Part shown: positions 18,446 through 27,347 of the stretch, in pieces
Layout: each line of letters begins with the position of its first letter
How positions within the stretch are numbered: position 1 is the stretch's first letter
Assembly (NCBI GenBank): GCA_018820855.1
Contig: JAHJNL010000052.1
Location: forward strand, 43,075 to 107,074
Direction of reading: 5' to 3'
Source of the DNA: Pseudomonadota bacterium
GTDB taxonomy: Bacteria; Desulfobacterota; Desulfobulbia; Desulfobulbales; Desulfocapsaceae
Length of the DNA stretch: 64,000 nucleotides
Translations under genes and position numbers: made by a program
The notes under the pieces: model-generated
The model's input: only the letters and a program-made list of their open reading frames with translations
Told to the model about the DNA's origin: nothing
Database searches by the model: none

Positions 18446-18856
18446 ATGACAAAAAGAGGATTTGCCGTCACAAGCGCACTCGTGTTTTTGTTTTTATGTT
18501 CACCCATTTTCTCCCAGGCCGGTGACGACCTGGTACAGAATGTCGTAGATGGCTGCAAAACAGAACTGGACACCTATTGCAAGGATGTCACCCCAGGGGA
18601 GGGACGCGTATTGGCCTGCCTCTATGCCCACAACGACAAGCTGTCCGGACGGTGTGAGTACGCCCTCTACGATGCTGCTGCCCAGTTGGAACGTGCGGTG
18701 GCAGCCCTCAGTTACGTGGTCAACGAGTGTCGGGATGATCTTGTGAAGCTGTGTGGCGACGTCCCTGCCGGGGAAGGGCGCCTGGTGGAATGTCTGGCCA
18801 AAAATGAGAAAATGGTTAGCGAGCGCTGTAAGCAGGCTATCAAGGATGTCGAGTAA
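18446..18856 (+). CDS. exported Cys-rich repeat protein (GLG1-type repeats)
   Basis: 136 residues from the ATG at 18446 after AATGGAGAAAG. A signal peptide (SALVFLFLCSPIFSQA) precedes two tandem repeats of about 55 residues: CKTELDTYCKDVTPGEGRVLACLYAHNDKLSGRCEY and CRDDLVKLCGDVPAGEGRLVECLAKNEKMVSERCKQ. The spacing C-x3-L-x2-C-x5-GEGR-x3-C-x10-C is that of the cysteine-rich GLG1 repeat (PF00839), known from eukaryotic Golgi glycoproteins and scattered bacterial secreted proteins. The cysteines probably form disulfides in the periplasm. Function in bacteria is unknown. It lies just upstream of the phospholipase gene. Confidence 0.75.
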   Translation: MTKRGFAVTSALVFLFLCSPIFSQAGDDLVQNVVDGCKTELDTYCKDVTPGEGRVLACLYAHNDKLSGRCEYALYDAAAQLERAVAALSYVVNECRDDLVKLCGDVPAGEGRLVECLAKNEKMVSERCKQAIKDVE

Positions 18857-19027
18857 AAGGAAAATTGATTTTTTGGGGTCATGCAGGAGCGATGTCTTAC
18901 TGTGAAAAATGCGCCTGGAATACTCGCATTTCATGGAAAAATGCTGATCCTACAGCTGATTACAGGACGGTTTTATTCTACTCTCGAAAATCTTCAACCC
19001 ATATTTAAACCAGAGAAGGAGTGATTC

Positions 19028-20038
19028 ATGAAAAAGAGGCTTTTGGGGAATAGAACGATCTTTTGCCTTATGCTTTCAGTAATTGCTGTACCTGCAATTA
19101 CTCAGGCTGATGATCTTGCTGACTGTATGACAGCAATGATGAAAGAGGCAAATGATTCAATGACGATAGGTGAGTTGCGGCTGCAATGCGAGAGACAGCT
19201 CCAGGATGGAACCTATGCATCACAGGATAAAGAATCCTCGGTTATCTCTGAGCGGATAAAGGGCGACAAGGAGCATGTTCTCCAACCCTTTACCCTGATG
19301 GCCCATAAGCCAAATTATATTCTGATGGGTGCTTATAACTCTGCTGGCTATAATGCAAAAGTGTACCAGGAACAGTTCGCTGATGATTCGATTACTGTTG
19401 ACGACACTGAAGCCCAGTTCCAGGTGAGTGTCAAGGTTCCACTGGCGGCCAATCTTTTTGATATGATGGACATTTACGCAGCGTACACCAACCATTCTTT
19501 CTGGCAGCTCTACAATGACAGTTCAGCCCCATTCAGGGAAACCAACCATGAACCTGAAGGATGGCTGCAGTTCAATACGGCTTGGGAATTTTTTGGGTTC
19601 ACAAACACTGCTAATATGTTTGGCATTGTTCATCAGTCCAATGGGCGGGGTGGAGTACTTTCCAGGAGTTGGAACCGGCTTTACGCCAATTTTCTTGTCG
19701 AACGGGGTAATCTGGCCTTCAGTTTTAAACCCTGGTATAGAATCCCGGAAGATGACATCGACGATGATAACCCTGATCTTACGGATTACCTGGGTCATTA
19801 CGAGCTACGTGCTGCGTATAAATGGAATGATCATGTGTTCAGCGTAATGTCGCGAAACAATCTTGAGTCAGGTTTTGAAAAAGGTGCGGTGGAGTTGAGC
19901 TGGAGCTTTCCTCTCTGGGATTACCCGTACCTGAAAGGATATGTCCAGTATTTCAGTGGCTATGGCGAAAGTCTTATAGATTATGATAACTATGTAAACA
20001 AAATCGGTTTTGGCTTTGCCATAACAGACTGGCTGTAA
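19028..20038 (+). CDS. pldA: outer-membrane phospholipase A1
   Basis: 336 residues with an AGAAGGAGTGATTC ribosome site and a signal peptide ending near TQA. The catalytic block VHQSNGRGGVLSRSWNRLYA has the His (residue 202) and Ser (204) of the OMPLA dyad and the downstream Asn in SWNR. Surrounding strands (FQVSVKVPLA, DIYAAYTNHSFWQLYN, YELRAAYKW, YVQYFSGYGESLIDYD) form the 12-stranded barrel. The calcium-dependent dimeric enzyme hydrolyses phospholipids that reach the outer leaflet. Breakdown of phosphatidylethanolamine would yield glycerophosphoethanolamine, a possible distant source for the exported ethanolamine lyase about 8 kb away; that link is only a suggestion. Confidence 0.93.
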   Translation: MKKRLLGNRTIFCLMLSVIAVPAITQADDLADCMTAMMKEANDSMTIGELRLQCERQLQDGTYASQDKESSVISERIKGDKEHVLQPFTLMAHKPNYILMGAYNSAGYNAKVYQEQFADDSITVDDTEAQFQVSVKVPLAANLFDMMDIYAAYTNHSFWQLYNDSSAPFRETNHEPEGWLQFNTAWEFFGFTNTANMFGIVHQSNGRGGVLSRSWNRLYANFLVERGNLAFSFKPWYRIPEDDIDDDNPDLTDYLGHYELRAAYKWNDHVFSVMSRNNLESGFEKGAVELSWSFPLWDYPYLKGYVQYFSGYGESLIDYDNYVNKIGFGFAITDWL

Positions 20039-20220
20039 GGTGAAAAAGAGTATAGCCGAATTTATTTAAGTACTGTCGATGGTGACAGTTAACAGCACTA
20101 TCGCATCAGAGGCAGAGTTCACAGTGCAGTTGCGCCACTGATAATGTGCATGGAAAGCAGGCCCTCACCGCTTGGATATTTCTTCTATGTATTGTGGGGT
20201 CAGTTGTTACCAGTTTCACT

Positions 20221-20256
20221 GGCATAAGCAACAGTCCGGGCTTTGTTGCTTATGCC
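20221..20256. repeat. perfect 13-bp hairpin
   Basis: GGCATAAGCAACA (20221-20233) pairs with TGTTGCTTATGCC (20244-20256) around a 10-nt GTCCGGGCTT loop. It lies 182 nt past the pldA stop with no T tract, so it may be a late terminator, a small RNA element or a REP-like palindrome. Confidence 0.6.
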
Positions 20257-20286
20257 GTGCTCTGTCATAAGTGAGCACCAAGAACA

Positions 20287-20324
20287 CTAAACAACGCATC
20301 TGTTGAAACAGCTGCGTTGTTTAG
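20287..20324. repeat. 18-bp hairpin with a two-base loop
   Basis: CTAAACAACGCATCTGTT pairs with AACAGCTGCGTTGTTTAG around GA, with one T-C mismatch. It directly follows the preceding hairpin, 30 nt away. The almost loopless shape suggests a palindromic DNA element as much as a terminator. Confidence 0.6.
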
Positions 20325-20713
20325 TCCTTGTATCAAACCAGGCGTAATCCGGCATCCAAGGTTAACGTAACGGCTAAGTCGGGCTACGGTTCTCGGGATT
20401 CCGGTCTTCACAAGATGACATCGTAGACTGGCTGAGTCTCGTACATAATCAAAGTTTTTTATGCAGGCCTTTCTCATTGAGGGCTTTATTTGTTTTTTGT
20501 TTTCGTACTGTCAGCCTGATATTGTCCTGGTGTATGAAAATCCTTTGTTTTGCTCTCGGAATCTTTTGGTTGAGTTGGTTCCCCTTATAAAGGGTTTTCT
20601 TCTTTAATCGAATGGCTAACCAATTTTAGCATCTCCCTCATACTGCTTCATTTTCAGAATCCATGCTATTCACCTGAAAGGCGAAGGTTTTAATCTTTTA
20701 CAGGAACAATAAA

Positions 20714-22078
20714 ATGAAAAGCGAGTCCCTTAAGCCCCACGTTATTTTTCTTCTCTTTCCTGTTCTCTTTTACGCCATTCTTCCTGCTTCAGTATTTGCT
20801 GCAGAAAAGACATATACACTGGAGCAGTGCATGGAAATGGCACTCACCCGTAATCCAGCAGTACTGGTAAGCGTTGAGAAAAAAAACCAGGCCGAGTGGC
20901 GGAAGAAAACAGCATATGATGATTTCCTGCCCAAGCTCAATATGGATTACTCCTATACCTATCTTGACAATGCCTACAATGTTAACGCAAATTTTGCCGG
21001 TATAGATGAGTTGAGCGTCACTGTGCATAATAATTATCGTATGGGGCTTCATATTGATCAGCCACTCTTTACAGGATATCGGCTGATTGAAAGTTATCGA
21101 TTGGCTGATCTTGGTCTTAAGGAAGCCGTGGCAGGTGAAGAGCTTGCCACCCTTGAAATTACCTATCAGACCATCAGGGCATATTATAATCTTCTCATGT
21201 CTACTCAATTCCAAAGGGTAAGGGATAATACTGTTACAACACTTACTTCTCACCTGAATGATTCCCAGCAATTCTATAAGAATGAAATAATTCCGTTAAA
21301 TGATCTGCTCGAATCAGAAGTATATCTCGCCAACGCCATGCAAGACGCTCGTACTGCAGCCAGCCGCACCCGCAATGCCAAGACAAATCTGGTTACAATA
21401 ATCAAAGAACCTTTGAATCCTGATTTCACGGTTGAAGATTCACCCGACACAACTCTCATAACCAGCAGTCTTGATCTCCTCACCGATCAGGCTCTGGAGA
21501 CACGACCGGAATTAAAGCAGGCAAATTACGGTGTCGATGCGTCAAAAAAACTGATTGTCCTTGCTAAAAGCACTTATTTCCCAACTGTTACTATGAGTGT
21601 CAGTCATAACCGTTACGGTGGCGATATTATGGTGGATGGTGACGGCTTAAGCGATTTACAGGATTCAGAAGAAACCCTGGCTGGCGTATATGCGACATGG
21701 GAGCTTTTTGCCTGGGGACAAACTGGCCATAAGGTAAACGAAGCCATTGCCGCAAGTCGGGAAGCTAAACAGAGACTCGTTCAGGTAATGGACGAAATTC
21801 GCATGGAGGTTCATGACAATTTCACCAATGCTCATACAGCGTATGCCAATATCGCCACCGCTCAAAAAGCAGTGGAGCAGGCCAGGGAAAATCTGAGAAT
21901 GAATCAGCTTCGTTATAAAAACCAGATTGCCACCAACACAGACGTGCTGGATGCCCAGACCCTCCTCACCGACACAGAAACCAAGTATTACCAGGCCATA
22001 TATCATTACAACATCTGGCTGGCTGGATTGTCACGAGCAGTGGGAGTTGAGAGTTGGAGAGATTTGAAGGTAAATTAA
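20714..22078 (+). CDS. TolC-family outer-membrane efflux protein
   Basis: 454 residues, with signal peptide (LPASVFA) and ATG after CAGGAACAAT. The two OEP halves show the usual pattern: YTLEQCMEMALTRNPAVLVSVEKKNQAEW near the start, ETRPELKQANYGVDASKKLIVLAKSTYFPTV in the middle and TDVLDAQTLLTDTETKYYQAIYHYN near the end, giving the coiled-coil tunnel of the trimeric channel. It is the first gene of a three-gene RND operon (47-nt gap to the adaptor gene). Substrate unknown. Confidence 0.93.
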   Translation: MKSESLKPHVIFLLFPVLFYAILPASVFAAEKTYTLEQCMEMALTRNPAVLVSVEKKNQAEWRKKTAYDDFLPKLNMDYSYTYLDNAYNVNANFAGIDELSVTVHNNYRMGLHIDQPLFTGYRLIESYRLADLGLKEAVAGEELATLEITYQTIRAYYNLLMSTQFQRVRDNTVTTLTSHLNDSQQFYKNEIIPLNDLLESEVYLANAMQDARTAASRTRNAKTNLVTIIKEPLNPDFTVEDSPDTTLITSSLDLLTDQALETRPELKQANYGVDASKKLIVLAKSTYFPTVTMSVSHNRYGGDIMVDGDGLSDLQDSEETLAGVYATWELFAWGQTGHKVNEAIAASREAKQRLVQVMDEIRMEVHDNFTNAHTAYANIATAQKAVEQARENLRMNQLRYKNQIATNTDVLDAQTLLTDTETKYYQAIYHYNIWLAGLSRAVGVESWRDLKVN

Positions 22079-22125
22079 CATACAAAAATTACAGGTAGTT
22101 AACTTAAACAAAAAGGTCGAAAGTT

Positions 22126-23229
22126 ATGGCAATACAAAAAAACCACAACTTGCAGAAAAGAACTGCTGGAAAATATTTCACCTTGATATTCATTATATCC
22201 ATTGCTTCTTTACTGCTTATCAGTTGTTCGAAAGAAGAGGAACCGGTCAAAAAGGAAATGGTGCGGCCGGCTAAAATTATGACCATTGAGCAGGTGGCTG
22301 CTGTTCAGACTTTTAAGTTTCCCGGCAAAGTGCAGGCACTCGATCGGGTAGAACTTTCATTTGAGGTGTCGGGAAAACTGATTGAACTGGCTGTTAATGA
22401 AGGGCAGCATGTCAAGGAAGGCGACCTTATTGCCCGCATTGATCCCAGTGATTATGAAAGCAAACTTGATGCGAGCCAAGCCAGTGTGAACCAAACTAAA
22501 GCTGAACTTGATCGTTATACCAATCTTCTTGCGGAAAAGGTTGTTGCCAGGTCCACTTTTGATGTCATAAAAAGAAATTATGAGGTGGCAATATCCAATC
22601 TCAATATTAGTCGCAAGGCTTATAATGATACCATACTCAAGGCCTCTTTCAGTGGTGTTGTTGGAAAAAAATTCGTGGAGAACTACCAGGTTATCCAGGC
22701 GAAAGAATCTATCGTTTCTCTGCAGAAGACTTCGGCCATTGAGATAGTGGTGAATGCGCCAGAAAATGTCATGAGAAAGAGAGATCCTGAGTTACTTCAG
22801 GAGATGTCTGCTGAATTTGCCAATTATCCTAAGGAACGACTTCCCCTGACTATAAAAGAAATTTCCACTGAGGCTGATCCACAGACCCAGACCTACCGGG
22901 TGATTTTCTCCATGTCAACCCCGGAGAATAAAACCATTCTTGACGGGATGACAGCCACTGTGTTCTTGAAGTGGACTACAGGAGATGACCATGCTGTTGA
23001 GGTTCCTGTCCAATCAATTTTTTTTGATGATAAAGGGCTGGCGTATGTCTGGATGGCTGGCAAGGACTTTCGTGTTACTCGTCACCAGGTCCAGGTCGGT
23101 ACGTTTACCAAAGGTGATATCAAAATACTGTCAGGATTAAATTCAGGGGATCGTATTATCACGGCAGGAGTCCAGAACCTGACTGAAGGTATGAAAGTAC
23201 GTGAATTTAGCGGGACAGTGGGAGAGTAA
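22126..23229 (+). CDS. RND efflux periplasmic adaptor, lipoprotein
   Basis: 367 residues. The N-terminus has a lipobox (LLISC, residues about 29-33) after a basic and hydrophobic stretch, so it is anchored in the membrane by lipid. The membrane-fusion-protein pattern follows: biotinyl-lipoyl half LSFEVSGKLIELAVNEGQHVKEGDLIARIDPSDYESKL, a helical hairpin (about 85-150), the second lipoyl half GVVGKKFVENYQVIQAKESI and beta-barrel segments ending NLTEGMKV. It bridges the TolC-like channel and the pump and is separated from the pump gene by only 5 nt. Confidence 0.93.
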   Translation: MAIQKNHNLQKRTAGKYFTLIFIISIASLLLISCSKEEEPVKKEMVRPAKIMTIEQVAAVQTFKFPGKVQALDRVELSFEVSGKLIELAVNEGQHVKEGDLIARIDPSDYESKLDASQASVNQTKAELDRYTNLLAEKVVARSTFDVIKRNYEVAISNLNISRKAYNDTILKASFSGVVGKKFVENYQVIQAKESIVSLQKTSAIEIVVNAPENVMRKRDPELLQEMSAEFANYPKERLPLTIKEISTEADPQTQTYRVIFSMSTPENKTILDGMTATVFLKWTTGDDHAVEVPVQSIFFDDKGLAYVWMAGKDFRVTRHQVQVGTFTKGDIKILSGLNSGDRIITAGVQNLTEGMKVREFSGTVGE

Positions 23230-23234
23230 GTGCC

Positions 23235-26200
23235 ATGAATGTAGCTGAATATGCTATTAAAAAGAAAACGGTGACCCTGGTCTTCACTGTCATGTTGGTT
23301 GTTGGCGGGATAATTTCGTTTAAAGGCATAGGCATGCTGGAAGACCCTGAGTTCACCATCAAGGATGCCGTGGTAATTACTCAGTATCCAGGCGCTTCAC
23401 CTCAAGAAGTGGAAGAAGAAGTAACTGACAGACTTGAGACAGCTATTCAGCAAATGAGCCAACTCAAAGAAATCAAATCAATCAGCAAGGCTGGGCTTTC
23501 CATTATCACAGCCAGTATGAAGGATAAGTATGACAGGGCTGGTCTTCCACAGGTCTGGGATGAGTTGCGTCGCAAAGTTGGTGATGCACAGAATCAGCTT
23601 CCTCCAGGGGTTAAACCTTCAGTTGTTAATGACGACTTCGGTGATGTTTTTGGAATCTTGCTTGCTGTTTCCGGTGAGGGGTATTCATACAAAGAACTGC
23701 ATGATGCTGTTAAGTTTCTGCGCAAAGAGCTGCTGCTGATTAAAGATGTTTCCAAAGTCGCCATCTGGGGTGTGCGAAATGAGGCTATTTTTGTTGAGAT
23801 TTCCACATCTCGCCTGGCCCAGCTCGGTTTAGGTCTTGATACAGTCTATGATGCCTTGCGGGAACAGAATATGGTTGTCTCGGCCGGTTCAGTCAAGGTT
23901 GGCCCTGAATATATACGAATCAGTCCCACTGGAGAATATCTGTCTATAAATCATATCGAAAATCTCCAGATTCGTGACCCGCAGTCCGATACAGTTATTT
24001 ATCTGAAAGACATCGGCAGAGTTGTCCGTGATTACATTGATCCCCCCAGTCAGGTTCTGCATTATGACGGGGTTCCTGCCATTTCCATCGGCATTTCCAT
24101 AGCCTCCGGGGGTAATGTTGTCAGGTTGGGTGAGGCGGTCAATAAACGTCTTGAAGAGCTGAAAGGAATGCTGCCCGTTGGTATGGAAATCGGCGTCATC
24201 AATTTCCAGGCCAATGATGTGACGGTGGCTGTTAAGGCTTTTGTTATAAACTTTCTTGAAGCAATTTGCATTGTTATAGTTGTTCTCCTGGTTTTTATGG
24301 GTCTGCGCAGCGGTCTTCTCATCGGATCTATTCTTGCTATCACAGTATTCGGCACTCTCATCCTTATGAAAATGTGGGGCATCAGTCTCGAACGAATTTC
24401 TCTTGGTGCGCTTATCATTGCACTGGGAATGCTGGTGGATAATGCCATTGTCGTAACTGAAGGTATGCTTATACGTATTGAAGCGGGAATGGACAGGATT
24501 AAAGCTGCAGGTGAAGTCGTAAGCCAGACGCAAATGCCGCTTTTGGGGGCCACAGTTATTGCAGTCCTTGCCTTCTGGGGAATCGGTATGTCCCAGGACA
24601 GTACTGGAGAATTCTGCCGCTCCCTTTTTCAGGTTATGCTTATTTCCCTGATGATGAGCTGGGTCATTGCCATTACCATCACACCCCTCTTTTGTAATAT
24701 GTTTTTAAAGGGGGGGAGTGCAACTGGAGAGCATAAAGATCCTTACAAGGGTTTCCTCTTCGTTGCTTATAAAAAAATTCTGAGCCTGAGCATACGTGTC
24801 CGCTGGGTGACTGTTCTGATCATGATTGGAATGCTTGTCGTCTCCATTTATGGTTTCGGATTTCTAAAGGGAAGCTTTTTTCCTGCTTCAACAAAACCCA
24901 TGTTCCTGGTCCATTATTGGCTGCCATCCGGGACAGACGTCAGACAGACTGTTGCTGATATCTCTAAAATTGAAAGTCATATTGCCGAAGACGAGCGTGT
25001 TGCCTCTGTTGCATCATATATTGGTGATGGAGCGCCGCGTTTTATTTTAACTTTTGGACCGGAACAGACCAGTGATGACGGCTATGGTCTGATGCTTGTT
25101 ACAGTCAATAATTATTATGATATCGATGCGCTGATTCCGGAAATAGAAGATTATATTACAAACAATTATCCGGATGCGTATCCAGTACTAAGAAAATTTG
25201 CATTAGGGCCTGGGGATGACTACGACATAGAGGTCCGGTTTTCAGGTCCGGATGAGATTGTTTTGCGCCAGCTTTCCGCGCGAGCCCAGGCCATAATGAT
25301 GGCATACCCGGACAGTGCCCGTGTCTGGGACGACTGGCGTCCGCCTGTGAAAAAAAATGTTCCTGTTTTTGATGAAGTCAAAGCTAAACAGTCAGGGGTG
25401 AGCAGGACAATGCTGGCACAGGCCCTTGAAAGTGCTGTCACCGGGACACACGTTGGACTGTACCGCGAGGGGGATGATTTGCTACCTATCATATCTCGCC
25501 TGCCGGATGAAGAACGACTTGATGTCGGAAATCTGCAAGACCTCCAGGTTTATAGTCCGGCCCTCAAAAAATCCATTCCCATCAGTCAGGTTGTGTCCGG
25601 TTTTGAAACCGTCTTCGAAGATCCTTTACGTATGCGCTATAACCGCAAGCTGACTGTCAGCACCCGGGGCAATATACAATTCGGCAAGCTCCCCAGTGAA
25701 ATGCAAAAGGCAGTTGAAGCCGAAATCGAAGCCATTGAGCTGCCTCCCGGCTATGAAATGGCCTGGGGTGCGGAAAAAGAAAACTCTGCCAAAGCCCAAG
25801 ACGGCATTAAGGCTAATATGGCGTCTCCCACCATCGCCATGATCCTGATCATTATTATGCTTTTCAACAACCTGAAACAGCCAACCATAATTCTGCTTAC
25901 TGTTCCTTTTGCCGTCATCGGGGTCACCGTTGGTCTGTTGGCTTCCGGAGCACCGTTCGGTTTTATGTCACTTCTTGGAATGCTCAGCTTGACAGGTATG
26001 CTGATCAAGAATGCCATTGTCCTTATCGACCAGATAAATATTGAACTCAGTGAGGGAAAAGAACCGTTTCAGGCCGTTATGGATGCCTCGGTAAGTCGTA
26101 TGCGACCTGTCTGTATGGCCGCAATTACTACCGTACTTGGAATGCTCCCCCTGATCTTGGATCCATTCTTTCAGGGCATGGCCGTAACCATTATGGGCGG

Positions 26201-26285
26201 TTTGAGCTTCGCTACCGGGCTAACTCTCATTCTGATCCCGGTGCTGTACGTGATTTTTTACCGCGTGAAATGGCAGAATAGTTAA
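23235..26285 (+). CDS. RND family inner-membrane efflux pump (AcrB/HAE1-like)
   Basis: 1016 residues, full length. Twelve membrane helices are arranged as one at the N-terminus, five in the middle (VKAFVINFLEAICIVIVVLLVFM onward), one at about 535 and five at the C-terminus. Two large periplasmic loops follow helices 1 and 7. Helix 4 carries LGALIIALGMLVDNAIVVTEG with the paired Asp-Asn version of the proton relay, and the C-terminal half contains GMLIKNAIVLIDQINIEL. The family pumps drugs, dyes, detergents or lipids across the envelope using proton entry. The substrate cannot be told from sequence. No dedicated repressor gene is adjacent. Confidence 0.93.
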   Translation: MNVAEYAIKKKTVTLVFTVMLVVGGIISFKGIGMLEDPEFTIKDAVVITQYPGASPQEVEEEVTDRLETAIQQMSQLKEIKSISKAGLSIITASMKDKYDRAGLPQVWDELRRKVGDAQNQLPPGVKPSVVNDDFGDVFGILLAVSGEGYSYKELHDAVKFLRKELLLIKDVSKVAIWGVRNEAIFVEISTSRLAQLGLGLDTVYDALREQNMVVSAGSVKVGPEYIRISPTGEYLSINHIENLQIRDPQSDTVIYLKDIGRVVRDYIDPPSQVLHYDGVPAISIGISIASGGNVVRLGEAVNKRLEELKGMLPVGMEIGVINFQANDVTVAVKAFVINFLEAICIVIVVLLVFMGLRSGLLIGSILAITVFGTLILMKMWGISLERISLGALIIALGMLVDNAIVVTEGMLIRIEAGMDRIKAAGEVVSQTQMPLLGATVIAVLAFWGIGMSQDSTGEFCRSLFQVMLISLMMSWVIAITITPLFCNMFLKGGSATGEHKDPYKGFLFVAYKKILSLSIRVRWVTVLIMIGMLVVSIYGFGFLKGSFFPASTKPMFLVHYWLPSGTDVRQTVADISKIESHIAEDERVASVASYIGDGAPRFILTFGPEQTSDDGYGLMLVTVNNYYDIDALIPEIEDYITNNYPDAYPVLRKFALGPGDDYDIEVRFSGPDEIVLRQLSARAQAIMMAYPDSARVWDDWRPPVKKNVPVFDEVKAKQSGVSRTMLAQALESAVTGTHVGLYREGDDLLPIISRLPDEERLDVGNLQDLQVYSPALKKSIPISQVVSGFETVFEDPLRMRYNRKLTVSTRGNIQFGKLPSEMQKAVEAEIEAIELPPGYEMAWGAEKENSAKAQDGIKANMASPTIAMILIIIMLFNNLKQPTIILLTVPFAVIGVTVGLLASGAPFGFMSLLGMLSLTGMLIKNAIVLIDQINIELSEGKEPFQAVMDASVSRMRPVCMAAITTVLGMLPLILDPFFQGMAVTIMGGLSFATGLTLILIPVLYVIFYRVKWQNS

Positions 26286-26436
26286 CCTTTTAAAGGACTT
26301 TGAAAGGGTGGTGATAATATTTCGCTTTCCAGTAGAAAAGTACATCCGACAAAACAGGAATTCAACTGGTGCATAAAAGTGCGGATCAAGCTGATGGCAA
26401 TAAGGAAGGAGTGAATAATAACGATCGGAGGACAAA

Positions 26437-27279
26437 ATGAGGACATCATCTAGATTATCTGTTGGTATTGCCTTGTTTGTTCTGGGAATGATATGGGTAC
26501 CGTTTTCCCATGCTCAGAATACAATACCGGATAACGCTACTGACCAGGCAACACCGGACAAACCCACTGAACGCGTAATGCCGGAGGGACTCACAGCAAA
26601 TCTCAACGTGTCATTCTATTCCCAATACGTCTGGCGGGGACTGGAATTGAGCAAAGACAGCCTTGTCATCTTTCCCACCGCCACCATCGGATACAAAGGG
26701 TTTGCCCTCAACTTATGGGTTGATTTGGACACCGATTTTAATAACCCACCACCAGGGAAGGATAGCGAAGCCAAATTACAGGAAACAGACCTGACGCTGA
26801 CCTATAATAACACGATAAGCCCTTTGAAACTGGATTACACCCTTGGCTGGATCTATTATGACACAGATGGGTTTTACGGAGACAGCCCCACCCATAATCA
26901 GGAACTCTTTGCAAACCTTGCCCTGGATTTACCACTCAACCCAACGGTGGGTGTATACAGCGAAATAGAAACTGGATCGGCCTGGTACACCTCCTTTAAC
27001 TTATCCCACAGCTTCAATGTCTACAAGGACTGGTCCCTGGATGTCGGGGGTTGGGTGAGCTACCTGTACAACAAGGCAGAAGACTTTTCCGCCTTCCATG
27101 ATGGCAACCTCTGGACAGGCCTTACAATTCCACTGAACAGTTATTTTTCTGTTACGCCAAAGATACAATACTCATTCCCCCTGAGTTCGGATTCGGATGA
27201 CCGTCTCAAGGCAAACAGTTTCAATGGCAATGATGCCCAATTTTTATATGGGGGTATCATTTTCGATCTGACATTCTAA
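26437..27279 (+). CDS. outer-membrane protein, Gcw_chp/TIGR02001-like barrel
   Basis: 280 residues with a CGGAGGACAAA ribosome site and signal peptide (IWVPFSHA). After a disordered Thr/Pro segment the sequence runs LTANLNVSFYSQYVWRGLELSKDSLVIFPTATIGYKGFALNLWVD, the hallmark N-terminal 'sqYvwRG' of the TorF/Gcw_chp family of predicted outer-membrane barrels, and ends YGGIIFDLTF. It sits immediately upstream (68 nt) of the exported ethanolamine ammonia-lyase gene with the same orientation. A shared transcript is possible, which would make it a candidate pore for substrate entry. That functional link is inference. Confidence 0.75.
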   Translation: MRTSSRLSVGIALFVLGMIWVPFSHAQNTIPDNATDQATPDKPTERVMPEGLTANLNVSFYSQYVWRGLELSKDSLVIFPTATIGYKGFALNLWVDLDTDFNNPPPGKDSEAKLQETDLTLTYNNTISPLKLDYTLGWIYYDTDGFYGDSPTHNQELFANLALDLPLNPTVGVYSEIETGSAWYTSFNLSHSFNVYKDWSLDVGGWVSYLYNKAEDFSAFHDGNLWTGLTIPLNSYFSVTPKIQYSFPLSSDSDDRLKANSFNGNDAQFLYGGIIFDLTF

Positions 27280-27347
27280 TATCTGCAGGAAACAACTCCG
27301 TCAGGGAAAACGGATTTTTAACAACTCTTATTACAAGGAGATAAGTT

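Larger units (their letters stand above)
20039..20713. other. long intergenic stretch between pldA and the efflux operon
   Basis: About 675 bases with two strong hairpins (20221-20256 and 20287-20324, listed separately) and no convincing gene. A 70-codon minus-strand frame over 20265-20477 spans one hairpin and has no ribosome site. The AT-rich 3' part (20500-20700) presumably holds the efflux operon promoter. Confidence 0.5.

Noticed and set aside
23889..24533. 214-codon minus-strand frame
   Set aside because: It is a shadow of the RND pump, with Asn/His/Lys-rich composition and no ribosome site.
27280..27347. Cobalamin riboswitch upstream of the lyase
   Set aside because: The gap is only 68 nt and shows no B12 box or long structured leader; only the ribosome site is recognisable.
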